Below, in pieces: positions 15,804-26,070 of a DNA stretch of 64,000 nucleotides. The notes beneath the pieces were generated by a model that made no database searches, had not been told where the DNA came from, and worked only from the letters and a program-made list of their open reading frames with translations. How positions within the stretch are numbered: the stretch's first letter is position 1; each line of letters starts with the position of its first letter. The position numbers were made by a program, and so were the translations under genes. This DNA comes from Candidatus Gastranaerophilales bacterium (GTDB taxonomy: Bacteria; Cyanobacteriota; Vampirovibrionia; Gastranaerophilales; Gastranaerophilaceae), in contig JAFYOU010000053.1 of NCBI GenBank assembly GCA_017560095.1, positions 33,631 to 97,630 on the forward strand, read 5' to 3'.

Positions 15804-17150
15804 TTATGATTTTTTCTTTAAAATTATAATAAATTTATCAATTAATTCATTAAGCATTAATGACATTCTGCGATAGTCGAGAATGGTAAAATCAATGTTC
15901 TCTGTTTCAAATAGTCGTTTTTGGTCATTGTCAGTGATTGTTAAGCGAATTAGCGCATGTTCAATGCCATCATAATCGATTGCCATAGAGGCGCAAACAT
16001 CGCCCGATGAAACACTAAACAGAGATTTGTTTCCAGTATATGAATTAATTGCTAAATCTTGTTTTTTAATTCTTAAAATGTTTTCGAATTTTTTAAATAC
16101 AGGCGCAACAACAACTTTTAATTTGCGCGTATAAGCTTGATTGAAAAGCTTGATGCTGTTTTTATCAAATGCACCTTTAACTTCTTGAGTTGGTGTGTTT
16201 GATGATATTTCATCGTTTTCTTTAATTTGTTCTTGTTTTGCGAAAATTTCAGAAGGTTTTTTGAAGTTAATTGTTGGTTTCTTTTCTTTAACGTAAAAGT
16301 CAGAAGCAACAATTAAAGAATTTGTGTTTTCGCACGCTTTATTTAAAGCAGCGCTTAGTGCATCTTTAATGTCATCAAAGCTTTGTTCTTGGACTTCAAC
16401 AACACCAGCGTTAGCACCAAAGTCGGCACCAAGGTTATTATTAATTCTTTCAAATACGCTATATGCGCCATTTAATTTTGTTTTTTGAAGATAGATATAA
16501 AATTCATCAACATCTTTGATTATAACGGAATCATTGATACGAATTGATTTTTTGATGATAGATATAAAGTCTTTTGGATTTTTATAATTTGGATATTTTT
16601 TATCAGGCGCGATTAAAAGAATACATGCCTTTTGATTATGTTTTTTAGATTGAGATATTTCGTTTTTGAGATAATCATCGCAATATTTTTGTGTATAAAC
16701 GCCTGTATCTGATTGAACAACGCCAAGGCTTGTTAAAAATGCTGTTCTTGATTCGATGCTTAAATTAATTTCATTTTTTTGCAAACACCAAATAGTTCTT
16801 ATCAATAGTTCATAGTCGATAATAGGCATAAATAAAACATCAGTTATACCGTTGTCGAATGCTTCAATTATTGTTTCTCTTGAGCAATTTTCATTAATTA
16901 GAAGAATTGGAAGCGATTTATACTCTTCTTGTTTTTTAAGTCTTTTAAGAAGACTAAGTGCGCGAACATTATTATTGTCGCAATGAAGAATTAAAACATT
17001 TGGACTGAAACCATCAAACATATTTTGTGCTTCTTCAATAGAACAAGATTTAACTTTATCTAAACTTCTAAGTAAAACAAGCTTTGAAGAAACTTGATTA
17101 ATCAATTCTTGTTTATCACTTACTATAACAACCGTATTTACGTCAGCCAT
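15804..17150 (-). CDS. Degenerate receiver plus degenerate GGDEF-like protein
   Basis: The 448 residues begin with a receiver-like fold (about 1-125). The phospho-acceptor Asp is replaced: PNVLILHCDN has His at that position. The usual acidic pair is weak (IVSDKQE), and no conserved Lys is seen. A GGDEF-like domain follows (about 150-290), recognisable by TGVYTQKYCDDYLKN, by KDVDEFYIYL in place of GGDEF, and by a DALSAALNKACENTNSLIVA end. A C-terminal domain of about 110 residues follows a linker. The protein probably neither accepts phosphate nor makes cyclic di-GMP, and may act by protein binding. The ATG has GGAG about 15 nt upstream, a loose fit. Confidence 0.65.
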   Translation of the reverse strand: MADVNTVVIVSDKQELINQVSSKLVLLRSLDKVKSCSIEEAQNMFDGFSPNVLILHCDNNNVRALSLLKRLKKQEEYKSLPILLINENCSRETIIEAFDNGITDVLFMPIIDYELLIRTIWCLQKNEINLSIESRTAFLTSLGVVQSDTGVYTQKYCDDYLKNEISQSKKHNQKACILLIAPDKKYPNYKNPKDFISIIKKSIRINDSVIIKDVDEFYIYLQKTKLNGAYSVFERINNNLGADFGANAGVVEVQEQSFDDIKDALSAALNKACENTNSLIVASDFYVKEKKPTINFKKPSEIFAKQEQIKENDEISSNTPTQEVKGAFDKNSIKLFNQAYTRKLKVVVAPVFKKFENILRIKKQDLAINSYTGNKSLFSVSSGDVCASMAIDYDGIEHALIRLTITDNDQKRLFETENIDFTILDYRRMSLMLNELIDKFIIILKKKS

Positions 17151-17232
17151 TGACTTAAAATCACTCCAAAAATCCTATAATATTAAAATACTACAAAACA
17201 CATTTTTTGTAAAACTATTAAGAGCAAGGTAT

Positions 17233-17385
17233 TTATCCTTGCTCTTTTGTTATCCAAATATATGTTTGTTCATATATCGATTTAAAAGGGTTGTTTTCGA
17301 ATTGATGTTCTAAAAAAGGGTTTGTTGCTTGTTTATCATAATTTTTTACTTTTTTAATTATTTTCTTTAGATGTGTAAATTTCAT
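17233..17385 (-). CDS. Small ORF, 50 aa, with consensus Shine-Dalgarno
   Basis: The frame ATG 17385 to TAA 17233 encodes MKFTHLKKIIKKVKNYD... ending TYIWITKEQG. It is strongly basic at the start and has no membrane segment. A perfect AAGGAGGT lies about 5 nt upstream, the strongest ribosome-binding site in this region, which makes translation likely. The last codons and stop lie within a 9-bp inverted repeat (AGAGCAAGG / CCTTGCTCT, 17221-17245). That hairpin may attenuate read-through into the receiver/GGDEF-like gene 83 nt downstream. A regulatory or leader-type peptide is possible. No homologue is recognised. Confidence 0.55.
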   Translation of the reverse strand: MKFTHLKKIIKKVKNYDKQATNPFLEHQFENNPFKSIYEQTYIWITKEQG

Positions 17386-17625
17386 ATCATACCTCCTTGT
17401 TTTTAAAAAAGGTTATTTTCATTATCTCAATTTTATATTTTTATAAATTGCCCGATTGATTAAAAAATATTTACCTATATGTTCTATTTGTAAAATAATC
17501 TTTAGCATTGTAAAATATCTGTTGCACTACATCTGATATAGGATTTTATCCGTGCCATTGCATTAATTAGCCTGAATTATGCTAAAGTAAAAAAATAAAA
17601 TTGGGGAAAAAGTAGGTTAACAACT
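17386..17625. promoter_or_regulatory. Divergent control region and long leader of the RND operon
   Basis: TTGTAA (17488-17493), 17 nt, TAAAAT (17511-17516) form a good plus-strand promoter. It leaves a leader of about 100 nt before the MFP gene at 17626. I see no known riboswitch in that leader. A TetR or MarR operator is possible but no clear palindrome was found. Confidence 0.55.
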
Positions 17626-18792
17626 ATGAAAAAAATATTAATAATTACATCCATTGTTATTGCAATTTTGGTTGGTATTCGTTATGCGAGTGTAAAAATT
17701 GGAGAGATGAATAGAGCTAAAATGCAAGCAGCAGCTTCTATTCCGACAGTTCAAATGGAAGAAGTAAAGAAAGATGAAATATATAAATCAATTGAAATCC
17801 CCGGACGAATTCAATCTTCGGATAAAGTTGATTTGGTAGCTCGTATAGATGGCTATCTTCAAAAGAAGCATTTTAAAGAAGGTGATTTTGTAAAAAAGGG
17901 CCAAATTTTATTAACAATTGAACCTGCTCAGTATTTAAATAATTTAAATAAAGCAAAAGCTGATTTGGAAAATGCTAAAGCAGTTTCTTTTAAGGCTAAT
18001 CGTGATTATGAAAGAGGAGCGGAGCTTGTTAAAAAAGATTTTATTTCAAAATCTACTTATGATGGGTTGTATGCTGATAAATTGGCAGCTGCGGCAAAAG
18101 TTTCAGCAGCGAGTGCTGCATTAGCTGAAGCTCAAAGAAATTACGGTTATACTTCAATTGAATCTCCAGTTGATGGTAAAATTGGCTCTCTTAATATTCA
18201 AGAAGGTAATTATGTAACCATACAATCAGGAACGCTTGCAACCGTTATTAAAACAAATCCAATTTATGTTAAATATAGCGTTGATTCAAAGCAATTTGAG
18301 CAATTAAGAAAATTAAATTTCATTCCAAAAAAGGGAGCAGAGCTTCCAAAAGTTGATATTGTTTTACCTAGCGGTCAAGTTTATCCAATTCAAGGAGTGC
18401 AAGATTTCTTTGATAATCAAATTTCAACATCAACAGGTACAATTGATTTCAGAGCAACTTTTAAAAATGATGACCATATTTTAATACCAGGGGATTTTGT
18501 AAAAGTAAAAGTTTACTCTAATGTTAAACAAGATGCTTTAATTGTTCCGCAAGAGTATACTTTACAAGATTCAAAAGGCAGATACGTTTATGTGGTTGAT
18601 GAAGATGATATTGTTCAAGTTAGATATTTTAAAGATGCGGGACAATATGAGAATTCTTGGATAATCAAAGATGGTTTAAAAGAAGGCGATAAATTTATTT
18701 CAACTAATTTAACTAAATTAATGCCCAAAATGAAAGTAAAAGTGGCGCAAGCTCCTAAGGAAGAAGTTAAACAAACCGAAGGAGATAAGTAA
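17626..18792 (+). CDS. RND efflux periplasmic adaptor (membrane fusion protein)
   Basis: The 388-residue protein has an N-terminal membrane anchor/signal (residues 2-24) and then the AcrA/MexA layout. The lipoyl half-motifs are at [20 protein letters not shown] and [15 protein letters not shown], with an alpha-helical hairpin between them (about 100-165). Beta-barrel and membrane-proximal domains follow to about 370. It bridges the RND pump and the TolC channel in the periplasm. Its stop overlaps the pump start by one base (TAATG), so the two are coupled. AGG 9 nt upstream is a modest ribosome-binding site. Confidence 0.92.
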   Translation: MKKILIITSIVIAILVGIRYASVKIGEMNRAKMQAAASIPTVQMEEVKKDEIYKSIEIPGRIQSSDKVDLVARIDGYLQKKHFKEGDFVKKGQILLTIEPAQYLNNLNKAKADLENAKAVSFKANRDYERGAELVKKDFISKSTYDGLYADKLAAAAKVSAASAALAEAQRNYGYTSIESPVDGKIGSLNIQEGNYVTIQSGTLATVIKTNPIYVKYSVDSKQFEQLRKLNFIPKKGAELPKVDIVLPSGQVYPIQGVQDFFDNQISTSTGTIDFRATFKNDDHILIPGDFVKVKVYSNVKQDALIVPQEYTLQDSKGRYVYVVDEDDIVQVRYFKDAGQYENSWIIKDGLKEGDKFISTNLTKLMPKMKVKVAQAPKEEVKQTEGDK

Positions 18793-21700
18793 TGAATTGT
18801 AAGTTTTTTATTGATCGACCTAGATTTGCTTTTGTAATTTCAATTGTAATTATTCTTGTTGGTTTAATTGCATTGAAAAATTTGCCACTTGAAGAATATC
18901 CAACAATTACCCCTCCACAAGTTACAGTATCTGCAACATATATGGGGGCAAGTTCTGATGTTATTGAATCAACTGTAGCGGCTCCCATTGAATCAGCTGT
19001 AAACGGGGTTGAAAGAATGCTATATATGACATCAAATTCTAAAGATGGTCAATATAGATTAACAATATATTTTGAGGTAGGGTCTGATCCTGATATGAAT
19101 GTAGTTAACGTTCAAAATAAAGTTTCACTTGTTACCTCTCGCTTGCCTTCCGATGTATCTCGTTATGGCTTAACAGTTAAACAAAATACAGGTGGCGGTG
19201 GATTATTATATTATGGTATTTATTCACCTGATAATTCTGTAAGTTTAGTTGAATTATCAAATTATGCTTCAATTTATTTGAAAGATGAACTTGCTCGTAT
19301 ATATGGCGTTGCTGAAGTTCAAGTGTTTGGTGGAAAAGATTATTCAATGCGCATTTGGCTTGATAGCGAAAAGCTTGCTGCGCTTAATGTTTCACCTTCT
19401 GAAGTAGCAAATGCAATTAACGCTCAAAATGCGCAAGTTTCAGCTGGGGCTTTGGGCAATCAGCCAATGAAAAAAATGACCGAAATGGCTTTAACTTTGA
19501 GAACACCTGGGCGTTTAAAAACTCCTGAAGAATTTGAAAATATTGTTGTTAAATCTACAACAATGGGTCAAACAATAAGAGTTAAAGATGTTGCAAGAGT
19601 TGAGCTTGCTGGTGAAAACTATGTAACTGACGGAAAAGTAGATAATAAATCCGTTGCAGTTATGTCAGTTAATCAATTATCTTATGCAAATTCAATTGAT
19701 GTAGCTAATAAATGTAATAAAAAAATGGAAGAGTTATCAAAAACTTTTCCTGATGGCATAAAATATAGCGTATTTTATAATGCAACAGATGCCGTAAAAG
19801 ATTCTTTAAGTGAAGTAATCCATGCAATTGTTGAAGCGATTATTATTGTTTTAATTACAGTTTATTTGTTTTTAGGAGACGTAAGAGCAAGTATTGTCCC
19901 ATTTTGTGCAATTCCAGTTTCATTAATTGGTACATTTGCTGCATTTGCTGCATTTGGTTTTTCAATTAATATTTTAACATTGTTTGGACTTGTTCTTGCG
20001 GTTGGAACAGTAGTAGATGATGCTATTGTTGTTGTTGAAAATGTCCAAAGGCATATTGAAATGGGTAAAAAACCAAAGGAAGCTGCTATTGTTTCTATGG
20101 AAGAAGTTTCAAGCGCGGTTATTGCAACATCATTGGTATTGATGGCAGTATTTGTTCCTGTTGCATTTATTCCAGGTATTTCTGGTAAAATGTATCAACA
20201 ATTTGCACTGACTATTGCTGTTTCAGTTGGTATTTCAACAATTATGGCATTAACTTTAGCGCCAGCTTTGTGTGCTATATTTTTGCGAAGCAAAGAAGAT
20301 ATGCCAAAAAGAAGCTATTACGAAAAATATAGACAATTATATAACGACTATTGGTCAGATAAAAAAGATTTAAAAGGCGTTGAAAAACTTAAAGCTTGGG
20401 GTGAATTTCTAGCTTATGGGTGGGATGTTTCTTTAAAGAAATTTGATAGAGCATTTGAGCGCACAAAAGACGCTTTTATAAAAGGTACAGAATATTTTGT
20501 TGAAATGCCAAAAAGAACAATAATAACCTATGCGGTTATGTTATTGGCATTATTTGGAATGTTTGCATTGATTTCAAAAGGTTTTTTACCAGAAGAAGAT
20601 AAAGGAGCGGTTTTTGCCAGTGTTAAATTTAAAGATGGTACATCTTTAGCTAAAACCAATGAGATAGCTTCAAAAATGGTTGATGATATTCTAAATTTCC
20701 CAGGAGTTGATTCAATCCTTACTCTAAATGGCTTTGATGGTCAAAATACGTCTATTTTCATTATTCAATTAGATGAATGGAAAACAAGATTAAAACCAAA
20801 CCCAATAAAATATCTTTTTATGTCGAAAGAAAAGAAAGAAGCTTCAAAAAAGACTATCGACGATATCAAGGCAAAGGTCTCTTCGCTTTCACCAGAATAT
20901 CCTAATGCAATAATATATGCATTTGTTCCACCTGCAATTCAAGGTTTATCTATGTATGGTGGGGTAGAATATCAAATGTTAGATAAAGGTTCAAGAACTC
21001 CTGAAGAATTGCATAATGAAGCTAAAAAATTAATTCATGAAGTTTCAAGTAATCCAAAATTCGCAAATGCAAATACTCAATTTAACTCTGCAACACCACA
21101 ATTAATGATTAATTTTGATTATGAAAAAATTATGGCTCAGGGAATAAATGTTCAAGATGTTTATACAGCTCTTGCAAGTCAATTTGGCACATATTATGTT
21201 AATGACTTTAACCTTCAAGGGCGTGTATTTAGGGTAATGATGTCTGCTGATGAACAATATAGAGAAACAATTAATTCTTTGGATAAAATTTATGTAAAAA
21301 CTGCCAGCGGTAAATCAGCGCCATTATCAACTTTGGTTAAGGTTGAACCTACGGTTGGCCCGTATAACATTACAAGATTTAATATGTATAAATCAATTCA
21401 AATTGCAGCTAACCCAGCAAAAGGTCAATCTTCTATTGATGCAATTAATGAAATGGAAAAAATTTCAAAAAATATTCTTCCTAACGACATTGGCTTTGCT
21501 TGGTCAGGTACTTCATTACAAGAAATTGAGTCTTCTGGACAAACAATAGCTGTTCTTGCGATGAGTTTAACTTTTGTATATTTATTTTTAGTTGCTTTAT
21601 ATGAAAGTTGGATGTTGCCTGTTGGTGTTATGCTAATTGCGCCAATTGCGATGCTGGGTGCTTTGTTATTCCAATATGTTTGGGGACAATCGCTTGATTT

Positions 21701-22088
21701 ATATGCTGTAATCGGATTGGTTATGTTAATTGGACTTGCTGCAAAACAAGCAATCTTAATTGTTGAATTTGCAAAAGTTGAAAGAGAAGAAAATGGTTTA
21801 TCAATCATGGAAGCTGCCATGAAAGCTGCAAGAACTCGTTTCAGAGCTGTTGTAATGACTTCTTTAGCATTTATTTTCGGTATTTTACCGCTGGTTAGAG
21901 CAGTTGGTCCTGGATGTTTTTCAAGAAAATCTCTTGGTGTAACTGTATTTGGTGGCATGATTGCTGCTGTAATTATTGGTACTCTTCTTGTTCCAGCGTT
22001 TTATGCAATTATTCAAAAATCAAGAGAAGATTCTTCTAAAAAAGATGTCATAATGAAGATAAAGGGGAAGAAAATTAATGTTGGATAG
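18792..22088 (+). CDS. RND multidrug efflux pump, AcrB/MexB (HAE1) family
   Basis: The 1098-residue protein has the classic RND duplication with 12 TM helices and two large periplasmic loops. The proton-relay pair D409-D410 is in TM4 ([14 protein letters not shown]), and K985 is in TM10 ([11 protein letters not shown]). The N-terminus ([14 protein letters not shown]) is typical. It exports hydrophobic compounds by proton antiport. The cytoplasmic linker between TM6 and TM7 (about 500-585) is roughly 30-40 residues longer than in AcrB and rich in charged and aromatic residues. It overlaps the downstream TolC gene by 11 nt. Confidence 0.95.
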   Translation: MNCKFFIDRPRFAFVISIVIILVGLIALKNLPLEEYPTITPPQVTVSATYMGASSDVIESTVAAPIESAVNGVERMLYMTSNSKDGQYRLTIYFEVGSDPDMNVVNVQNKVSLVTSRLPSDVSRYGLTVKQNTGGGGLLYYGIYSPDNSVSLVELSNYASIYLKDELARIYGVAEVQVFGGKDYSMRIWLDSEKLAALNVSPSEVANAINAQNAQVSAGALGNQPMKKMTEMALTLRTPGRLKTPEEFENIVVKSTTMGQTIRVKDVARVELAGENYVTDGKVDNKSVAVMSVNQLSYANSIDVANKCNKKMEELSKTFPDGIKYSVFYNATDAVKDSLSEVIHAIVEAIIIVLITVYLFLGDVRASIVPFCAIPVSLIGTFAAFAAFGFSINILTLFGLVLAVGTVVDDAIVVVENVQRHIEMGKKPKEAAIVSMEEVSSAVIATSLVLMAVFVPVAFIPGISGKMYQQFALTIAVSVGISTIMALTLAPALCAIFLRSKEDMPKRSYYEKYRQLYNDYWSDKKDLKGVEKLKAWGEFLAYGWDVSLKKFDRAFERTKDAFIKGTEYFVEMPKRTIITYAVMLLALFGMFALISKGFLPEEDKGAVFASVKFKDGTSLAKTNEIASKMVDDILNFPGVDSILTLNGFDGQNTSIFIIQLDEWKTRLKPNPIKYLFMSKEKKEASKKTIDDIKAKVSSLSPEYPNAIIYAFVPPAIQGLSMYGGVEYQMLDKGSRTPEELHNEAKKLIHEVSSNPKFANANTQFNSATPQLMINFDYEKIMAQGINVQDVYTALASQFGTYYVNDFNLQGRVFRVMMSADEQYRETINSLDKIYVKTASGKSAPLSTLVKVEPTVGPYNITRFNMYKSIQIAANPAKGQSSIDAINEMEKISKNILPNDIGFAWSGTSLQEIESSGQTIAVLAMSLTFVYLFLVALYESWMLPVGVMLIAPIAMLGALLFQYVWGQSLDLYAVIGLVMLIGLAAKQAILIVEFAKVEREENGLSIMEAAMKAARTRFRAVVMTSLAFIFGILPLVRAVGPGCFSRKSLGVTVFGGMIAAVIIGTLLVPAFYAIIQKSREDSSKKDVIMKIKGKKINVG

Positions 22089-23616
22089 AATTAAAATATC
22101 GCTCATAATTCTTTGTCTTTTAGCTATGACACAGAGTGCATATTGCGAAGATAGTAATAAAGATTTAGATATAGGAAAATCTATATTTAAAAAAGAAAAA
22201 AAGGCTAAAAAAATTAAAGTTAAGCCTGAAAAATTAAAAAAACAATACAAGATTAATGAAAAAGTTATTCAAGAATATTCAATTCCAACAGATATATACA
22301 TGAATGTTGGACAAATAAGTGATAAAACAGTTAAATTAGAAGGTGGGGTTTCAAAATCAATCGAGCTCAATATGGCAGATTGTTTGGAACTTGCACTTAT
22401 TAATAATCCGAAAATTAAAGCAGCATATGCAAAATCCGAGATGGCTAAATACCAAAAGTGGGAAACTTTGTCAGGTTATAGTCCGAGACTAGATTTTTCT
22501 TCTTCAATTAACCATCAAAAACCCGATCTTTCAATGCTTAGAAATAATATGAAAATTGCTGCTTTTGATAAATATACCTTGGGTCAAATTGGTATTCGAC
22601 AATTGGTTTGGGACTTTGGTTATACTCAAAATAAATATACTATTGACAAGATTTCTTATGAAAAATCGAAAGCTGAAATAGATAAAACTGTAAATGAAGT
22701 AGTTTGTGCCGTAAAAGATGCGTATTACAATCTTTTGTATGCATTTAACAAGAAAAAAGTTGCCCAAGAGACTCTTGATAATTATACAAAAACATATCAT
22801 CAAGCAATGGCATTTTACGAAGTGGGTTCAAAAGCAAAAGTAGATGTTTTATTTGCTCAAACTAATATGGAAGATGCAAAAGCGCAGTTAATTGCAGCGG
22901 AAAACAATGTCGATATTGCTTATTCAAAATTAAATAATGCAATTGGTTTACCTTTTGTTGATCCTTATATGATTGACACATCACTAAAATATGAACCTGT
23001 AGCAGTTACCATGAAAGAAGCTGTTGAAATTGCCAATAATAATCGTCCAGATATAAAAGGCGCTATGTTAAACGTTGAAGGAGCAAATCAGGCAGTTAAG
23101 TTATCGTGGAAAACAATAATGCCTGCTTTAGAAATACAAGCAAATTATGGAAAGGGCGGTATTGAAGATTGGACTGAGCGTGATTGGTATAATTATGGTG
23201 GGTTTTTATCCTTCCCAACAATTAACCCAATTCTTTTAAGAAATCAAGTAAAAGAAGCGAAAGCTGCTTATCAGCAAGTTCAATATGAAACAAAAGCTCA
23301 AATAAATGATATTTATTATGAAATTCAATCAATTTATACTCGCTTGAAAGATGCGAGAGCGAGAATTCCTGTTGCTAAAGTGGCTATGGAAAAGGCTGAA
23401 GAAAATTATGAATTAACTTCAGGTAGATATAAAGTTGGGTATGGGGATGCAATTGAATTAAAAGATGCTCAAGTAGCACTTGCTAATGCTAAGCTTGGAT
23501 ATTTCCAAACAATATATGAATATAATTCAGCTCGTGCCAATTTAGAACGTTCAATTGGTCAAACCCTAAAAGCAGAAAGTTCCGAATTAATTAACAGCTC
23601 ACAAGAAGATATTTAA
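22078..23616 (+). CDS. TolC-family outer-membrane efflux channel (RND operon)
   Basis: The 512 residues begin with a signal peptide (cleavage probably near QSAYC-ED, residue about 22) and a lysine-rich linker. Two repeats of the OEP fold follow: [26 protein letters not shown] and [19 protein letters not shown], each with long helices that form the periplasmic barrel. The segment [22 protein letters not shown] is characteristic. It is the outer-membrane exit for the adjacent pump. The stop abuts the stop of the convergent MBL gene with no space for a terminator. Confidence 0.93.
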   Translation: MLDRIKISLIILCLLAMTQSAYCEDSNKDLDIGKSIFKKEKKAKKIKVKPEKLKKQYKINEKVIQEYSIPTDIYMNVGQISDKTVKLEGGVSKSIELNMADCLELALINNPKIKAAYAKSEMAKYQKWETLSGYSPRLDFSSSINHQKPDLSMLRNNMKIAAFDKYTLGQIGIRQLVWDFGYTQNKYTIDKISYEKSKAEIDKTVNEVVCAVKDAYYNLLYAFNKKKVAQETLDNYTKTYHQAMAFYEVGSKAKVDVLFAQTNMEDAKAQLIAAENNVDIAYSKLNNAIGLPFVDPYMIDTSLKYEPVAVTMKEAVEIANNNRPDIKGAMLNVEGANQAVKLSWKTIMPALEIQANYGKGGIEDWTERDWYNYGGFLSFPTINPILLRNQVKEAKAAYQQVQYETKAQINDIYYEIQSIYTRLKDARARIPVAKVAMEKAEENYELTSGRYKVGYGDAIELKDAQVALANAKLGYFQTIYEYNSARANLERSIGQTLKAESSELINSSQEDI

Positions 23617-24252
23617 TTAATAATTTGAGCCGAAATATGGATTGTATTTTTTTTCATATTCTATTGTTGTTTTATCGCCATGCCCTGGGTAAACTGTAAT
23701 GTTTTCATCGAGGGTGAAGAGCTTGTTTTTGATGCTTTCTCCAATTTCTTCCATAGAACCACCCCATAGATCGCATCTTCCAATTGATCCTTGGAATAAT
23801 GTGTCGCCTGAGAATAAAATATCGTTGATTAAGTAGCAAACGCCACCTTTTGAATGCCCTTTGGTGTGAATTATTTTTATTTCATTTTCGCCTAAGGTAA
23901 AATTATGGCTATTTTCGCTTAAAAGTGCATCAACACAAGGTATTTTTACATCTTCGATTTCTGCCATTTGACATTGCATTGGCATATTTTCCAATAAAAT
24001 CATATCGTCTTTATGGACAAAAATTTGTACTTGGGGAAATATTTCTTTAGCCTCAGAAAGACAGTATATGTGGTCAAAGTGTCCATGGGTGATTAATATA
24101 TATTTTAAATTTATTTTTTCTTTTTTAATTATTTCTTTTATTTCATCAATTGAACAAGTGCAATCTATTATTGCACCTTCTTTTGAGCATTCATCATAAA
24201 CAAGATATGTTATAGCGCCATAAATTCCGTTGGGAAACGTTTTAATCTTCAT
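23617..24252 (-). CDS. MBL-fold metallohydrolase (glyoxalase II-like, YcbL type)
   Basis: The 211-residue protein carries the metallo-beta-lactamase motif THGHFDH (about residues 55-61), a second HTKGHSKGG block and GDTLFQGSIGRCDL. The last is typical of the YcbL/glyoxalase II group. It binds two metal ions and probably hydrolyses a thioester. The C-terminal substrate domain of true GloB is missing, which favours the short YcbL type. AAGGA precedes the ATG. The 73-residue gene lies 12 nt upstream on the same strand. Confidence 0.88.
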   Translation of the reverse strand: MKIKTFPNGIYGAITYLVYDECSKEGAIIDCTCSIDEIKEIIKKEKINLKYILITHGHFDHIYCLSEAKEIFPQVQIFVHKDDMILLENMPMQCQMAEIEDVKIPCVDALLSENSHNFTLGENEIKIIHTKGHSKGGVCYLINDILFSGDTLFQGSIGRCDLWGGSMEEIGESIKNKLFTLDENITVYPGHGDKTTIEYEKKYNPYFGSNY

Positions 24253-24264
24253 TTATTTTCCTTT

Positions 24265-24486
24265 TTATTTTTTAATATATTTGGATTTTATCATATAAAT
24301 CCAATTTTTAATTAAATTTAAAGGACTTAAATCCTGATAAATTTCATAAATAATGGCGCGCATTTTTTTATCCGAAACATCAAAATGTCTTTGAAGTTCT
24401 TTAATGTACTTGTTTATATATTCTTTTACTCTCGTTTTTTTGTATGTATCTTCAAGAGTTTTGTTTTTATTAAAGAAAATTTCCAT
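24265..24486 (-). CDS. Small hypothetical protein, 73 aa
   Basis: A basic, helix-rich protein (YINKYIKELQRHFDVSDKKM, then IIYEIYQDLSPLNLIKNW) with no signal or TM segment. It is probably cotranscribed with the MBL hydrolase downstream (12-nt gap). The ribosome-binding site is weak (GTGG). No family is recognised. Codon use matches its neighbours, so I consider it coding. Confidence 0.55.
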   Translation of the reverse strand: MEIFFNKNKTLEDTYKKTRVKEYINKYIKELQRHFDVSDKKMRAIIYEIYQDLSPLNLIKNWIYMIKSKYIKK

Positions 24487-24562
24487 AATACACCACTTTT
24501 AAATAAATTTTAAAAAATTTTTTTTTATATTTCATTAGGATTTTGCATAATATTGGTTAATA

Positions 24563-24590
24563 TACACAAGTTTATATATTGTGTTAGAAT
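24563..24590 (+). promoter_or_regulatory. Promoter of the SpoIID-like gene (short or no leader)
   Basis: TACACA (24563-24568), 16 nt, TAGAAT (24585-24590) preceded by TG (extended -10). The -10 ends 8 nt before ATG 24599 and there is no Shine-Dalgarno, so transcription would begin at or next to the start codon. The overlap with the possible GTG at 24581 argues against that earlier start. Confidence 0.5.
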
Positions 24591-24598
24591 TATTATCA

Positions 24599-25513
24599 AT
24601 GGGAGAAGTAAAATTAAAAATTAATATTTTTATTATAATTTTAGGGTTGTTTTTGGGAATAATTTCGACCCAAAAATCCTATGCCATTAGAATTGGTTTA
24701 ACAGAAGGGGTTAAAAAGACATATATTGGTAGTTCGCAAAATGCTAGTTTTAGAGATGCTAATACTGGAAAACTTCTTTTTGTTTCTCGTTCATTCTTCC
24801 CATATTCAATAAAAGTTTATAATGATAATTCAATAGCAATTAAAATTAAAGGAAGATATTACGATTGCGCAACGAATGCAATTTTTATTGAGAATCCTGA
24901 TAAAAAAGGTTTTTTGGCGACAAAGCGAAAATGGTATCGTGGTGATATTATAATTTACAATATTCAAAATAGTTTAACGGTTGTTAATTCTCTTCCTTTG
25001 GAAGAATATCTTTTGGGTGTAGTCCCATCAGAAATGCCTTCGAAATGGAATATTGAAGCGCACAAAGCTCAAGCAATTGCTGCGCGAAGTTATGCTTTGG
25101 CAAATTTAAATAAGCGTGGTTCAAAAGGTTATGATTTAAAAGATACCCCACAAGATCAAGCATACGGTGGCGCAAGTTCCGAAACTCCTCAAACAACTAG
25201 AGCAGTTTTATCAACACGTGGTGAAGTTTTAACTTATGATAATAAAATAATTCCAGCTTATTATCATGCTTCTGCGGGCGGAAAAACGCTTAGCGCAGGT
25301 CAAGTCTGGAATCATGACTTGCCTTACATTCAATCTGTTAACAGCTATGATTGGGGAACAAGAAAGAGTGGTCATGGGGTAGGAATGAGTCAACATGGGG
25401 CAAATAACCTTGCTAATAAAGGCTTTAGTGCTCGTGAAATATTGAGTTATTTTTATAAAGATATTAGATTTTCAAGATTAAAAACAAAAGAAAATAAAGA
25501 AAATCCATTGTAA
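24599..25513 (+). CDS. SpoIID/LytB-domain protein (peptidoglycan lytic transglycosylase-like)
   Basis: About 304 residues with an N-terminal signal/anchor (KLKINIFIIILGLFLGII...SYA) and a SpoIID domain. The domain is recognised by LPLEEYLLGVVPSEMPSKW, HKAQAIAARSYAL, a YYHASAGGKTL segment and the GHGVGMSQHGANNLA ending. In SpoIID the Glu of the PSEMP block is the catalytic acid for cleaving glycan strands stripped of peptide. Outside spore formers such proteins remodel the wall during division. I prefer ATG 24599 to GTG 24581 because of the promoter position. Confidence 0.88.
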   Translation: MGEVKLKINIFIIILGLFLGIISTQKSYAIRIGLTEGVKKTYIGSSQNASFRDANTGKLLFVSRSFFPYSIKVYNDNSIAIKIKGRYYDCATNAIFIENPDKKGFLATKRKWYRGDIIIYNIQNSLTVVNSLPLEEYLLGVVPSEMPSKWNIEAHKAQAIAARSYALANLNKRGSKGYDLKDTPQDQAYGGASSETPQTTRAVLSTRGEVLTYDNKIIPAYYHASAGGKTLSAGQVWNHDLPYIQSVNSYDWGTRKSGHGVGMSQHGANNLANKGFSAREILSYFYKDIRFSRLKTKENKENPL

Positions 25514-25518
25514 AACAC

Positions 25519-25546
25519 TTGCAAAAGCCTTTTAAATATGTATAAT
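25519..25546 (+). promoter_or_regulatory. HU gene promoter
   Basis: TTGCAA (25519-25524), a 16-nt spacer, and TATAAT (25541-25546), about 30 nt upstream of the HU ATG. It starts 6 nt after the SpoIID-like stop. Confidence 0.8.
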
Positions 25547-25576
25547 AAAGGGGTGTTATTTAAAAGGAGTTGTAAA

Positions 25577-25849
25577 ATGAACAAAGAAGAATTAGTAAAA
25601 GCAGTTGCAGCGGTTGCTAAGTTATCTCAAAAAGATACAGCTGAAATCATTGGCGCTACTATCGAAACAATCCAAAAAACAGTTGCTAAAAAACAAAAAG
25701 TAACTTTAGTTGGTTTCGGTACATTTGAAGCTAGAAAAAGAGCTGCTCGTGTAGGTCGCAACCCACAAACTGGCAAAGAAATCAAAATTGCAGCAAAAAC
25801 TGTTCCAGCATTTTCAGCTGGTAAAAAATTCAAAGAATTAGTAAAATAG
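25577..25849 (+). CDS. hup: DNA-binding protein HU
   Basis: The 90-residue protein is a complete HU/IHF-family subunit: MNKEELVKAVAAVAKLSQ, the signature VGFGTFEARKRAARVGRNPQ, and the C-terminal FSAGKKFKELVK. The DNA-binding arm has the R-NP motif that intercalates at kinks. HU compacts and bends chromosomal DNA. The start is ATG 25577 with AAGGAG upstream; an in-frame ATG 13 codons earlier overlaps the promoter and is rejected. Its codon use is the most biased in the window, consistent with high expression. Confidence 0.96.
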   Translation: MNKEELVKAVAAVAKLSQKDTAEIIGATIETIQKTVAKKQKVTLVGFGTFEARKRAARVGRNPQTGKEIKIAAKTVPAFSAGKKFKELVK

Positions 25850-25867
25850 TTCTTTAAATTAGAAATT

Positions 25868-25897
25868 AAAACCCTTGCTTTGTTGCAAGGGTTTTTT
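25868..25897 (+). terminator. HU gene terminator
   Basis: AAAACCCTTGC (25868-25878) pairs with GCAAGGGTTTT (25885-25895) and is followed by T residues, a strong terminator. Confidence 0.9.
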
Positions 25898-26070
25898 ATT
25901 AAAAAAATGGGCGCAAGTTGCACCCAAAGTCATGTTTTTGGTTTATTAAAGTTATAGAAATATAATTTCCTATATTCTTATAAATTAATTTGTTACATAG
26001 TAACTTTAAATTAATATTATGTCAAATATCTTATTTTATGGTATATTTATGTATGAAATAGGAGGATGTT

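Noticed and set aside
17517-17625. Known riboswitch in the RND operon leader
   Set aside because: The leader is about 100 nt, but I found no conserved aptamer sequence in it.
21425-21958. 177-residue minus-strand ORF inside the RND pump gene
   Set aside because: Antisense to conserved TM segments; no start signal or recognisable protein.
25538-25576. 13-codon N-terminal extension of HU
   Set aside because: It overlaps the -10 box and the Shine-Dalgarno; HU proteins start at MNKxEL.
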